Made by a program: the position numbers and the translations under genes. From Verrucomicrobiota bacterium (GTDB lineage Bacteria > Verrucomicrobiota > Verrucomicrobiia > Verrucomicrobiales > Akkermansiaceae): a stretch of 36,700 nucleotides of DNA. How positions within the stretch are numbered: the stretch's first letter is position 1; the number at the start of each line of letters is the position of its first letter. Under the pieces are notes generated by a model, which saw only the letters and a program-made list of their open reading frames with translations, did no database searches and was not told the DNA's origin. The stretch covers positions 1 to 36,700 of the forward strand of contig WBXD01000007.1 of assembly GCA_008932935.1 (NCBI GenBank), read 5' to 3'. This document shows positions 26,301 to 33,781 of the stretch, in pieces.

Positions 26301-27852
26301 CGGCTTGGTCGATAGCACCTACACGCTCTCCGGCATCCTCAACTCTTTCGTTCCCGTGGCCAACGCGGCGTCAACCTCCGTCACCACCAATACCAACTCG
26401 GTGGTCTACGCCCTGGAGGGAGTGGTGACGACCAGCGGTGCGGGGTTGTCCTCGGGCGGCACGGTCAGCACCTCATCTCAGTGGTCGGGTGCCATCGCCA
26501 CCTTCAGGGCGGTCCCGGTTTCCCCGGTTGTCCGCGTGCAGTCCGCCACTGGAAATACGGGTGCCAGCGCCAGCACCAGTTTTAGCGTGACCCTCGGTGC
26601 AACCCCGGTGACCGGCAATACCCTTATCGCCGTGATTTCCACGCGCGCCGTATCGACGCAGAACGCGGTAAGCACCATCACCGGAGGCGGAGTCAATTGG
26701 TCACGCCAGAGAGCCGCAGGTTCTGTCACCGTGAATTCGGCCGAAATCTGGTATGGCACGCCCGTCGCCACAGGCACCACCGCCATTATCATCACGACTG
26801 CCGCCTCCGTTTTCGCGGCGGCTGTGGTCATGGAATACACCGGCGTGTTGGCCGGTACCGAAAGCCAGGCGGACGCACAAAACGTCGGTACTGCCTTGCT
26901 CACCGGGGGCAATAATACCTCACAAGCAAATGAATTGTGGATCGGTGGCTTCGGCTTGGTGGACAGCACCTACACGCTTTCCACCTTCACTGCCGGCTTC
27001 ACCCCAGTAGCCAACACCGCCTCCGCCAGTGCCACAGCCTCCGATAACTCCGCTGTTTATGCCATTGAAAAAATTGTTAATGCTACCGGCAATACCCAGG
27101 GCGGGGCCACACTCAGTACCTCGTCGCGATGGGCCGCATGTGTGGTGGCCTTCAAGGCCAAGCAACTGACGTTGGCGGGTGCCAATGCGGCCAACTACAC
27201 GCTCGCCGGCATGACCGGCTCGGTTGCGGTGACGGCACAGCCGCTGTCGGTGACGGCACCCTTGATTGCCGACAAGCCATACGATGGTTCGCCCGCCGCT
27301 GCTGCGGTTACCGTGGGGACGCTGTCGGGATTTGTCGCTACTGAAACCGTCAGCACGACGGCAACAGCAGCGAATTATCCGAGTGCCGCCGCCGGAACGT
27401 ATCCCGGCACGGTTATTACCTACACGCTCCACGATGGAACCAATGGCGGATTGGCCGCCAACTACAGTTTGGCCAATGGGACTGCAACCGGGACGATCAC
27501 CGGGGGGAATTCCTACATCACCTGGGCCAGCACACACGCCGGTGGCCAGGCGGCGAATCTTGATTTCGACAAAGACGGCATTCCCAATGGTGTGGAATAC
27601 TTCATGGGCGCGCCGGTCGGCGTCACCGCCAATCCTTCGGTGGTGACCGCCTCGGGAGTTAGAACCGTGACCTGGCCTCGCAATGCTGCCAATGGAGTCA
27701 CGTCTTGGTTGGTTCAGGTCTCAGATAACCTCGTCACTTGGACAAATGTCGTGCCGCCCAACTCGAGTATCGACACGGCTGATCCCTCCAAAGTGGTTTT
27801 CACCTTGCCCAGCGGCCCAACGAAATTCTGCCGCCTAGTGGTCACCCCGTAA
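23389..27852 (+). CDS. Large exported repeat protein: autotransporter-type beta repeats, Ig-like and YDG domains
   Basis: The ORF track starts at 23149, but the ATG at 23389 begins a good signal peptide (KPPRLSLALALCAILALPSAPAA), giving 1487 residues. The N-terminal ~570 residues are Asn/Thr/Gly-rich beta-solenoid-like sequence. An autotransporter-associated beta-strand repeat lies near 580-620 (GTLTLSGVNTYAGTTTVSVG) and a Big_3-type Ig-like domain at about 675-770 (GTVQFYDNGAAL). A YDG domain (VTLTGTKVYDGT, from 771) is interrupted at about 828-1258 by two tandem ~215-residue domains and resumes at LTLAGANAANYTLAG. A second YDG follows (KPYDGSP), and the tail is FDKDGIPNGVEYFMG...FCRLVVTP. 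There is no C-terminal beta-barrel, so it is not a classical autotransporter. It is probably a surface or secreted adhesin-like protein. It sits between two putative lipid operons, but nothing ties it to them functionally. Confidence 0.9.
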   Translation: MKPPRLSLALALCAILALPSAPAANQIKANTTTTLAAADWGGTMPGTADIGEFNNVISAANALGVTIDAGAGLSVGGLKFDNNLPGPVVFLSGGGILTLNTLNGTNLDLSTTNNDVTINAPVVLANNQIWTVNTGKTLTINGTITGTGITLTKSSNPGNLVIASTGNAFAALTLNLGQVTLNNSATMTLTGATYLEGGNASPIMLDVNNATFTTASMTTRDGQVVVEGTTGSIVMGGTLTMGTGDGRKSAIYLKNSGSIYGTSSTPKALSMGAGYTQQDTYFKLQDNTTASFSTAAVLNSANYCDGHGHGSVLELQDSSALTTTSDAFVVQNASDNGRSGTLYAYGQIYQHGGTLTVGGSLKLADNINAPSAGNGSGPTIFKVVAAYNLNSGTLKVAGQILGGNSSANYGLPFLNFHGGTLVYTGTTTQTDFINLSKTTGAYGKNGTANARIWESATIDTGAKDVTIAQSLMAPSGQGVSAIAITNLPTPNYVYYNNVPPWVYIDGGGGTGATAVATLDPATGKVNAIVVTNPGNNYTSKPTIELVRNDLIQTISAVDITLTTNTTGGSGAYHGDLAKLGSGTLTLSGVNTYAGTTTVSVGALAITNGYSLGAGPLVVAPGATVSLSNVSPAFVASLSLGGNAKANGTWGATGSAAANIDDTYFVGTGILTVGTGTTTATTLVTSGTPSVYGSSLTFTATVAPTPTGGTVQFYDNGAALASAVTVNTSTGQASYATNGLLVGSHTISATYSGTTGYVTSANTGIPQTVTQRPVTLTGTKVYDGTATIAGASMSVSNAVGSETVNLGSTFGILSGANVGSRTLSATNPVLRVQSATGSTGAVADVTLPVTLGSAPLNGNTLVAVISTRGTSAGRVSGISGGGVSWSRVSQSTGTAGTTTEIWYGPNVSAGTTAITITQGSLLSAAVVVEYGGLLTPTSFDVAGNNAGNSAAAVTGTSANTQQGSAELCVGGIGLVDSTYTLSGILNSFVPVANAASTSVTTNTNSVVYALEGVVTTSGAGLSSGGTVSTSSQWSGAIATFRAVPVSPVVRVQSATGNTGASASTSFSVTLGATPVTGNTLIAVISTRAVSTQNAVSTITGGGVNWSRQRAAGSVTVNSAEIWYGTPVATGTTAIIITTAASVFAAAVVMEYTGVLAGTESQADAQNVGTALLTGGNNTSQANELWIGGFGLVDSTYTLSTFTAGFTPVANTASASATASDNSAVYAIEKIVNATGNTQGGATLSTSSRWAACVVAFKAKQLTLAGANAANYTLAGMTGSVAVTAQPLSVTAPLIADKPYDGSPAAAAVTVGTLSGFVATETVSTTATAANYPSAAAGTYPGTVITYTLHDGTNGGLAANYSLANGTATGTITGGNSYITWASTHAGGQAANLDFDKDGIPNGVEYFMGAPVGVTANPSVVTASGVRTVTWPRNAANGVTSWLVQVSDNLVTWTNVVPPNSSIDTADPSKVVFTLPSGPTKFCRLVVTP
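25132..25206 (+). repeat. Autotransporter-associated beta-strand repeat unit
   Basis: Encodes a G-T-L-T-L-S-G-x-N-T-Y-x-G-x-T-T-V unit, the signature of the PATR repeat family. One clear copy is present; weaker related strands precede it (for example the stretch around 23800-23930). Confidence 0.75.
25870..26526 (+). repeat. First copy of the tandem ~215-residue domain inserted in a YDG domain
   Basis: Begins VLRVQSATGSTG and runs through GNTLVAVISTR, ISGGGVSWSR, TEIWYGPNVSAGTTAITIT, AVVVEYGGLL, GGIGLVDSTYTLSG and STSSQWSGAIATFRA. Each block has a counterpart in the second copy. The beta-strand-rich composition and EIWYG...VEYxG pattern suggest a jelly-roll-like extracellular domain. Confidence 0.85.
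26527..27162 (+). repeat. Second copy of the tandem ~215-residue domain
   Basis: Begins VVRVQSATGNTG and repeats GNTLIAVISTR, ITGGGVNWSR, AEIWYGTPVATGTTAIIIT, AVVMEYTGVL, GGFGLVDSTYTLS and STSSRWAACVVAFKA. It is clearly homologous to the first copy along its whole length but diverged, so the duplication is not very recent. Confidence 0.85.
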
Positions 27853-27984
27853 GCACGATCCAAATGCCCATCATATCCTAGACGTTAAACCCATCCCTCT
27901 TCAAACTGATCGCTTTTTTTACCCAACGCTCCTGCACCAGCAAGGCTTGAGCTTGGTTAAACATCTGGACGCAGGCCGGCTTTT

Positions 27985-28710
27985 GTGCAAAACTGCACTG
28001 TGGCTCTCGATACTGCAACACCCCCCGGTAAATTGATCTATCAGGCGATCGGCCTGCAGAAGCAATTCGACAATGGCAAGGTGGCCGCCTTGCGCGGCTT
28101 GGATTTGGAGATCCGGCAGGGGGAGTTTGTGGCGATTGTGGGCCAGAGCGGCTGCGGCAAGAGTACCTTGTTGCAGATGCTCGGCGCACTGGACAAGCCC
28201 AGTGCAGGCACGCTGAAGTACCGTGGCAACTCAATCCCCGACCTGCCAGATCCTGCGGCGTATCGCGCTCAACAGATTGGTTTCGTCTTCCAGGCGTTTC
28301 ATTTATTGCCGACTTTCACCGTCTTGGAGAACGTCCAAATCCCCATGTTCGGCGGCAATTTATCACGCCCACAGCGCAAGGCTGGGGCCGCTGAATTGTT
28401 AGAATCCGTCGGCCTCGGGCATAGGTTCAATCATTATCCATCCGAACTGTCCGGTGGCGAACGCCAGCGCGTCGCCATCGCCCGCGGCCTTGCTAACAAG
28501 CCTGGCGTGGTCTTGGCGGACGAACCGACCGGCAATCTCGACAGTGAAAGCGCCCTCCAGATCATTGACCTGCTGCTGGATCTTCACCGCAAGTTAGGTG
28601 TGACGCTGGTGCTCGTCACCCATGACCTGAGCATCGCCGCACGCGCCTCGCGCATCATCCGGATGAAAGACGGTCGCGTGATCTCGGACCAAGCCACGCC
28701 CACCAACTAA
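27985..28710 (+). CDS. ABC transporter ATPase, MacB/LolD type
   Basis: Cytoplasmic ATPase of a MacB/LolCDE/DevA-type ABC transporter; these systems extract lipids or lipoproteins or push substrates through periplasmic partners rather than pumping across the inner membrane. It contains Walker A GQSGCGKST (53-61), Q-loop FVFQAFHLLPTFTVLENVQ, signature LSGGERQRVAIARGLAN (from 155) and Walker B VVLADEPTGNLDSES (D179, E180), followed by the H-loop VLVTHD. At 241 residues it is a normal length. No ATG is available near the N-terminus; the start is the GTG at 27985 or the GTG at 28000, and neither has a ribosome binding site. The permease gene starts 12 bases downstream. It begins a collinear set of genes running to the lipase. 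Confidence 0.94.
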   Translation: MQNCTVALDTATPPGKLIYQAIGLQKQFDNGKVAALRGLDLEIRQGEFVAIVGQSGCGKSTLLQMLGALDKPSAGTLKYRGNSIPDLPDPAAYRAQQIGFVFQAFHLLPTFTVLENVQIPMFGGNLSRPQRKAGAAELLESVGLGHRFNHYPSELSGGERQRVAIARGLANKPGVVLADEPTGNLDSESALQIIDLLLDLHRKLGVTLVLVTHDLSIAARASRIIRMKDGRVISDQATPTN

Positions 28711-28722
28711 CACCTAACTGCC

Positions 28723-29838
28723 ATGACGTTTTTTACCATCGTTCTCCGCAGCTTGACTCGGCGCCCTGTTCGCACTGGTCTGACCTTGGTTGGCATTTCC
28801 ATCGGCATCGCCGCCGTCGTCACCCTCGTCGGCATGGCTTGGGGCTATGAAAAGGGCGTCGCCAACCAATTGGACGCCGTGGGGACCGACGTGGTGGTGA
28901 GCAACATGAGCGGCGGCTTGATGCCCAAGGTGTTTAATGAATCGCTGAAGGCAAAAGTCGCCACGCTGCCGCGGGTGGTAGATGCCACATCCATCTTGAT
29001 GCAGATGTTGAGTGTGGAGGATGCTCCTATCATGATGATATCGGGCCGAGAGTGGGGCGGCTTCGCCTGGCAAAAAATGTCACTGCTCGAGGGCCGCATG
29101 CCCAAAAACGCTGCCGAAAAGGCCGTGGTCCTCGGCACCCTCGCCGCCGAGGTGCTCAAAAAAAAAGTGGGCGACACCGTCCAAATCGAGGTCGAGGAGT
29201 TGCCCGTCGTCGGCATTGTGGACGGACATGCATTGATGGAAAATGGCACCATCTTCCTGTCCCTGAAGGTGATGCAAGAGGTCACGGGCAATGACGGCAA
29301 AATCAATTTTGTGAACATTAGGGCAATTCCTAACACATCGAAAGCGCAAATCAATCAGCTGTGTAGGGACATCCATGGCATTTTTCCGGAAGGTCGGGCG
29401 ATGGTCTCGACCGAGGTGGTTGGCACCAGCCAAGGGTTTCGTGTGATCCGGGCCATCAGTTGGAGTACCTCACTGCTGGCCATTATCGTGGGCGTGCTCG
29501 GCGTGATGAACACCATGCTCATGACCGTGTTTGAGCGCACTCACGAAATCGGCATTCTGTTAGCCGTGGGCTGGCGGCGGCGGCGGATTGTGGCCATGGT
29601 GCTGTGCGAGTCCGCGCTGTTAGGTTTGCTCGGTGGCCTCGTCGGCGTGGGTCTCGGGGTGCTTGGCCTCGTTACCTTGGGCGCCTCGCCCGGCGTGCGT
29701 GGCTTCATTGAGCCGGATCTCAACCCGCAACTGATGCTCATTTCCATCGCCATCTCCGTTGTTGTCGGCGTGATCAGCGGTCTGTATCCGGCGTGGCGCA
29801 GTTCACGCCTCACGCCGAGTGTTGCACTGCAAAGTTAA
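28723..29838 (+). CDS. ABC transporter permease, FtsX/MacB/LolC-E superfamily
   Basis: A 371-residue inner-membrane subunit pairing with the ATPase just upstream. It has the standard layout: a first helix (RTGLTLVGISIGIAAVVTLVG), a large periplasmic domain of about 190 residues (including LVEL-free MacB-like LEGRMPKNAAEKAVVLG), then three C-terminal helices (SLLAIIVGVLGVMNTMLMTVFERTHEIGILLAVG onward). The MTVFERTHEIGILLAVGWRRR loop is the conserved FtsX-family coupling helix. Family members include MacB, LolC/LolE and cyanobacterial DevC. No adaptor is fused or adjacent on this strand, but a LolA-like gene starts 15 bases later, which favours a Lol-like lipid-extraction role over drug efflux. 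The two subunits presumably act as a homodimer, as only one permease gene is present. Confidence 0.93.
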   Translation: MTFFTIVLRSLTRRPVRTGLTLVGISIGIAAVVTLVGMAWGYEKGVANQLDAVGTDVVVSNMSGGLMPKVFNESLKAKVATLPRVVDATSILMQMLSVEDAPIMMISGREWGGFAWQKMSLLEGRMPKNAAEKAVVLGTLAAEVLKKKVGDTVQIEVEELPVVGIVDGHALMENGTIFLSLKVMQEVTGNDGKINFVNIRAIPNTSKAQINQLCRDIHGIFPEGRAMVSTEVVGTSQGFRVIRAISWSTSLLAIIVGVLGVMNTMLMTVFERTHEIGILLAVGWRRRRIVAMVLCESALLGLLGGLVGVGLGVLGLVTLGASPGVRGFIEPDLNPQLMLISIAISVVVGVISGLYPAWRSSRLTPSVALQS

Positions 29839-29853
29839 CTCCAATTTGCTCAT

Positions 29854-30645
29854 ATGAAATCGCTGCTTCGTTCTATTCTTCACGCCTTGCCCGCTGCTGC
29901 GCTGCTGGTGGCAGTCGCGGGTGCCCAGGATGCCACGCCATCACCTCGCGAACTCGCCGCACAACTCAGCAGCAGCATTCAGGATGGGTCGTCAGTTTTG
30001 CGCGTGAAAATGGAGATTAACGCTGCAAGTGGCGGTGGCAAGACGGTGTTGCAGATTCAAGTGAAGTCGCTGCGCAGCAAGAATTCCACGGATTTAATTT
30101 ATCAGATTCTCTGGCCCAAGGAGCGCAAGGGCGAGTCATTCCTCCTGCACAAGTCAGCCGGTCGCGCTCCTAGCGGCACACTATTCACCCCGCCTGCCGC
30201 GATGCTGCCTGTGACCGCAGCAAAAATCAAGGATGGCGTCTTCAGCAGCGATCTTGCGTACGAGGATCTGGTGGAGAATTTCTTCGCGTGGGAGAAGCAA
30301 GCCAGTGTCGGTTCCGAGGTCATTAATCGGGTGCCTTGCCAAATCCTCGAATCCAAGCCGGGCAAGGGGGATGATACTGGCTATTCGCAGGTGCGCAGTT
30401 GGATCGATACCAAGCTCATGGTCACCATGCGTGTGGAGAAATACAAGGGCGCAGGCAAGCTGGCAAAACGCATTGATACCACCCGGGTGTCCAAGGACGA
30501 TACCGGCAAATGGATTGGCTCGAGCTTCTCACTGCAGCGGCCAGGGCAGAATTCCACCACGGCAATCGAAGGCTCCAACAGCAAACATGGCATGACTTTC
30601 TCCGCCACTGATTTCACCCCGGAGGCTCTCCGAACTCTCAAGTAA
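29854..30645 (+). CDS. LolA-like outer-membrane lipoprotein-sorting protein
   Basis: A 263-residue periplasmic protein with an N-terminal signal peptide (LLRSILHALPAAALLVAVAGA, cleavage likely before QDA). The mature sequence shows the beta-rich pattern of LolA/LolB-like folds and the conserved string FSSDLAYEDL, which matches the family annotated as outer membrane lipoprotein-sorting proteins. Members with this motif are often encoded next to RND/MMPL or ABC exporters. They are thought to carry hydrophobic cargo in a half-barrel cavity across the periplasm. It sits 15 bases after the permease and 8 bases before the methyltransferase, so it is co-transcribed with both. In this setting it may be the carrier for the lipid extracted by the ABC permease rather than the general lipoprotein chaperone. 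Confidence 0.86.
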   Translation: MKSLLRSILHALPAAALLVAVAGAQDATPSPRELAAQLSSSIQDGSSVLRVKMEINAASGGGKTVLQIQVKSLRSKNSTDLIYQILWPKERKGESFLLHKSAGRAPSGTLFTPPAAMLPVTAAKIKDGVFSSDLAYEDLVENFFAWEKQASVGSEVINRVPCQILESKPGKGDDTGYSQVRSWIDTKLMVTMRVEKYKGAGKLAKRIDTTRVSKDDTGKWIGSSFSLQRPGQNSTTAIEGSNSKHGMTFSATDFTPEALRTLK

Positions 30646-30653
30646 TCAGATAT

Positions 30654-31763
30654 ATGTTAGATATTAAGCCAATGGATGCCGTGACGGCGCTGTATGCGGA
30701 AGATGAGCACGATTTGGCCGAGGCCATCGTCGCCAGCTTGAGCCGCGCCATTTTCCGCGGGCGCGACACCAAGCCGGCCGGCAGGGGAGGGGTTCTTATC
30801 GGACAGCTCTCTCACCAGGTGGTGAACTGGACTACCAAGGCCATGTCCTCGGTGGATGGGGATGCCATCACACTCTATAGGAATCCGCTGTTTGAGCGCT
30901 CCGGCCATCCCTACGCGAGGTCGCTGCTGGCATCATCCCAGCGCGACACTGTCGCGCTGGTGGAAGGCGGAGATCCGATGAATGGTCCGTACATGATGCT
31001 CTCACCGGAGATTCGCAAAAACAGCGGCTGGTGGGACCGGGTGTTTTTCGAGTCTGTCCAGAGCAAGGATGTGCAGTTGCGCTTCACACTGGAAACCCGG
31101 GCAACCTACAGCGCCGCCAAGCAGGTGTTAGACCAGGGTGCATCCATCCGCATCAAGGCGGTGGCCGCCGGGACCGGCCTGAGCCTGATTTTGGCCTACG
31201 ACCAGCTCATACGTGAGGGTTGCGATCCGCGTGCGATCACCGCCGTGATCACCGACCGGGACCCTGCCAACATCGCCAAATGCAACCGTCTTCTAGCCAA
31301 ATTAGCCAGCACCCGCAACCCCCACCATGTCGGCGGGCATGGCTATGGGATTTTCGCCATGACCGAGGATGTCTGCGCCGCGCCAGATCCGTTGGTGACG
31401 GCTCTCCATGCACCTTACAACATTGTCACTGCCATCGGCATCCTCGAGTATTTTCAAGGTGTCTCGCATGGCACGACCGAGCAGCGCTTGCGCCTCCATG
31501 AACCCGCAGAACCCTTCTCGGCCACCCATTTGGTCGCCCAACTGGCCGCAATGACCACCCACCGCGGCCATCTGATCATGAATACCTACCGCGATCATTC
31601 CTCCATCCGAATCCTCGAACTCTTCGGCAAACGCTTCGATTTTCGTGACCGCAAGCATCTGCGCAACTTGCTCGCGCCGCTGCATTTCCGACCATTCCAT
31701 CTCGCGGGATCCGGTCACATTTATGACGTCGAGGTTTTTGAAAAATTCGCAATTGGCGAGTGA
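30654..31763 (+). CDS. Putative class I SAM-dependent methyltransferase
   Basis: A 369-residue soluble protein without signal peptide or membrane segments. The central part has a Rossmann pattern consistent with SAM binding: a glycine-rich loop KAVAAGTGLSLILAYDQL (from about residue 168), then a strand ending in an acidic residue, AVITDRDPANIAKCNRLLAK. Further on are PLVTALHAPYNIVTAIGILEYF and RGHLIMNTYRDHSSIRIL, typical of later strands in such folds. The N-terminal ~150 residues match nothing I recognise. It lies 8 bases after the LolA-like gene, and its stop overlaps the upstream extension of the lipase ORF. O- or N-methylation of the exported lipid is a guess from context. The loop AAGTG deviates slightly from the usual GxGxG, so the fold assignment is moderate. 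Confidence 0.6.
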   Translation: MLDIKPMDAVTALYAEDEHDLAEAIVASLSRAIFRGRDTKPAGRGGVLIGQLSHQVVNWTTKAMSSVDGDAITLYRNPLFERSGHPYARSLLASSQRDTVALVEGGDPMNGPYMMLSPEIRKNSGWWDRVFFESVQSKDVQLRFTLETRATYSAAKQVLDQGASIRIKAVAAGTGLSLILAYDQLIREGCDPRAITAVITDRDPANIAKCNRLLAKLASTRNPHHVGGHGYGIFAMTEDVCAAPDPLVTALHAPYNIVTAIGILEYFQGVSHGTTEQRLRLHEPAEPFSATHLVAQLAAMTTHRGHLIMNTYRDHSSIRILELFGKRFDFRDRKHLRNLLAPLHFRPFHLAGSGHIYDVEVFEKFAIGE

Positions 31764-31831
31764 TATCGGCTATATTCATGATTCCGAGGCTGCCTAACAT
31801 TGTAATAAATAACTCTTCAATTGACCCCATC

Positions 31832-33484
31832 ATGAAATCCGCCATCCCTCTGGTCCTCGGCCTCGTGCTCGCCACGTTAGCCTGTAAAAATTATTCCACC
31901 GTGACCCATGTCCAACCGGCATACCGATCCAAGACCCCCGCCGGTCAGATTCTGGCAACATCTCTCAAGCAACCCTCCACCCAATACCTAGTCCAGATGG
32001 GCCATTTCTTGGATGCCGCATCCGCCGCCGGCAGCGCCCTGCAACAAAACCCGAACGACACTCAAGCACGACTTGACTACAATTTCGCGGTGGCACGTAT
32101 TTTTGGCCTCATCGACGATGCGGGCCTCGAACCGTGGAAAGCATCGCTACACTGCCCGGGAGCCCGCCAAGTCTGGAATTTATCACTCAAACGCAGTCCG
32201 CAGCCCCAACGGAACCCATCCAATTATAAAATCGAACCTGCCGATATCTATCATTTCGAGGGTTCCCTCGTTGACCGGCGAATCGTCAAGGACGGCCTCG
32301 GTGCACCGCTGGTAGTCATGAGTAAGGGCGCCAATCCAAAGCTGTTAGATCCTTTTGCCCAAGGCAAACACATTTACTACGGAATGACCGGCGTGATTGA
32401 TTTTTCGGGCACCCAATGCGTTGCGCAATTCATCGATCCGCTCGCATCTGAGACGGTGCCTTTCGCAGGCCACACCTATCTGCTTGCCGCAGATTTCTCA
32501 GCACCCCTAGCGCTCGCCTTGGCGGATTTGAAGCCCCGCAAGACTGAAATTGAAGGCATGTTTAAGCCGGAGGAGTTTCAAACCAAGATCCGCCTAGCGC
32601 GCTTGCAACCATACGACCCGAATAAAATCCCCATCCTCTGCATCCACGGCCTCGGCGACTCCCAGGCAACTTGGGCACCCTTGATCCAATCCCTCCGCGG
32701 CGACCCCGTCATCCGCAAAAATTTCCAATTCTGGTTTTTCAGCTACCCCACCGGCTATCCCTATCCGCTAACCGCGGCAGTGCTCCGCAGGCGCATGGAT
32801 GCAATCACCGCCTACTATCCGCAGCATAAGAAAGTCGTCGTCATCGGTCACAGCATGGGCGGCATGATCAGCCGAACCTTGATCACCGACAGCCGCATGA
32901 CGCTGTGGAACGCCATCTACGACCGCCCGCCCGCAAAAATGCCGTTTTCCGTCGAGACTCGCCAAGTGATGAGCGAGTCCTTGATTTTCAAACACCGCAG
33001 CGATGTCTCCCGCGTCATCTTCATGTCACCCTCCCACCGTGGTGCCGATATGGCAACGAGCTTCTGGGGCCGTATTGGATCGATTATCATCGGCGACCCC
33101 AAAGACGTGGTTCCAGACGAAGCCAAAGTGCTGGCCATGGCCAAACCCAACTCCACCGGTGAACAACTCACCCGCATGCCTAACAGTATCGACATGCTCG
33201 ATCCCAAAAACCGCTTCGTCACCACTCTTGCGGGTATCCGCCTAACACCTGGAATTCCCTTCCACACCATCCTCGGTGACCGCGGCAAAGGCGGCAATCT
33301 TAACCACGTCCCACCGGTTAGCACGGATGGCCTAGTGCCCTACTGGAGCAGCCATCTCGACGGCGCGAAGAGCGAACTGATCATCCCCTGTAACCATTGG
33401 ACAAACCAACACCCGCTCGGTATCGCCGAAGTTGATAGGATTCTCCACGAGCATTTGAAAAAATTCGCCCCCCCGGCTTCGTAA
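31832..33484 (+). CDS. Lipase-like alpha/beta-hydrolase lipoprotein
   Basis: The ORF opens at 31760 with GTG, but the ATG at 31832 gives a lipoprotein signal MKSAIPLVLGLVLATLAC (lipidated Cys18), so 550 residues are expected. The first ~230 residues are an unidentified helical and beta domain with a TPR-like stretch (LQQNPNDTQARLDYNFAVA). The hydrolase domain follows: IPILCIHGLGDSQATW (oxyanion strand), nucleophile elbow GHSMGG (S341), acid D499 in STDGLVPYWSSHLDGAKSE, and the likely base H522 in CNHWTNQHP (H527 is an alternative). This is the layout of triacylglycerol-lipase-like or acyltransferase enzymes anchored in the envelope. It follows the methyltransferase by 68 bases. It could hydrolyse or transfer acyl chains at the cell surface, possibly acting on the exported lipid. 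Confidence 0.85.
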   Translation: MKSAIPLVLGLVLATLACKNYSTVTHVQPAYRSKTPAGQILATSLKQPSTQYLVQMGHFLDAASAAGSALQQNPNDTQARLDYNFAVARIFGLIDDAGLEPWKASLHCPGARQVWNLSLKRSPQPQRNPSNYKIEPADIYHFEGSLVDRRIVKDGLGAPLVVMSKGANPKLLDPFAQGKHIYYGMTGVIDFSGTQCVAQFIDPLASETVPFAGHTYLLAADFSAPLALALADLKPRKTEIEGMFKPEEFQTKIRLARLQPYDPNKIPILCIHGLGDSQATWAPLIQSLRGDPVIRKNFQFWFFSYPTGYPYPLTAAVLRRRMDAITAYYPQHKKVVVIGHSMGGMISRTLITDSRMTLWNAIYDRPPAKMPFSVETRQVMSESLIFKHRSDVSRVIFMSPSHRGADMATSFWGRIGSIIIGDPKDVVPDEAKVLAMAKPNSTGEQLTRMPNSIDMLDPKNRFVTTLAGIRLTPGIPFHTILGDRGKGGNLNHVPPVSTDGLVPYWSSHLDGAKSELIIPCNHWTNQHPLGIAEVDRILHEHLKKFAPPAS

Positions 33485-33781
33485 CCGAATCCTTCCAAGG
33501 CCCAGCCAGCGTGCTCTGCGCATGTAACCGCCCGAGCACCGAACCGCCAAGTACACTCCACGCCAGTACAGCACTGTGAATTGCCAGCCAATAATTTTTC
33601 ATAACGGCCCGAGACTAAGCCGGCGACTATCCAGACGCAAGTGCCTAACCCTTCCCAACATGCAATGGCTTTCCTGGTGAAAGTCGTCGGCCGCCGGAGG
33701 CCGGACCCTGGGGCGAAAAAAAAGTGGGGTTGACAGCTATGCGGTGAATCAGCACAACCTCTGTCCGCAAGCCACGCAACC
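33485..33781 (+). other. Intergenic region before the porin gene
   Basis: About 297 bases with no gene recognised. A bulged GC-rich hairpin (GTCGGCC...GGCCGGAC, about 33687-33708) is followed by CCTGGGGCG and an A-run, not a T-run, so it is not a good terminator rightward. A TTGACA at 33730-33735 is a perfect -35 hexamer some 47 bases before the porin ATG, but no good -10 follows at the right spacing. Confidence 0.4.
33730..33735 (+). promoter_or_regulatory. Consensus -35 hexamer upstream of the porin gene
   Basis: An exact TTGACA. The expected -10 zone (about 33752-33760) reads poorly, so the promoter is only tentative. Confidence 0.2.

Noticed and set aside
23389-27852. Classical type V autotransporter
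   Set aside because: The PATR-like repeat suggests it, but no C-terminal beta-barrel or terminal aromatic strand is present; the protein ends in a D-x-DG-x-x-N-x-x-EY segment and a beta domain.
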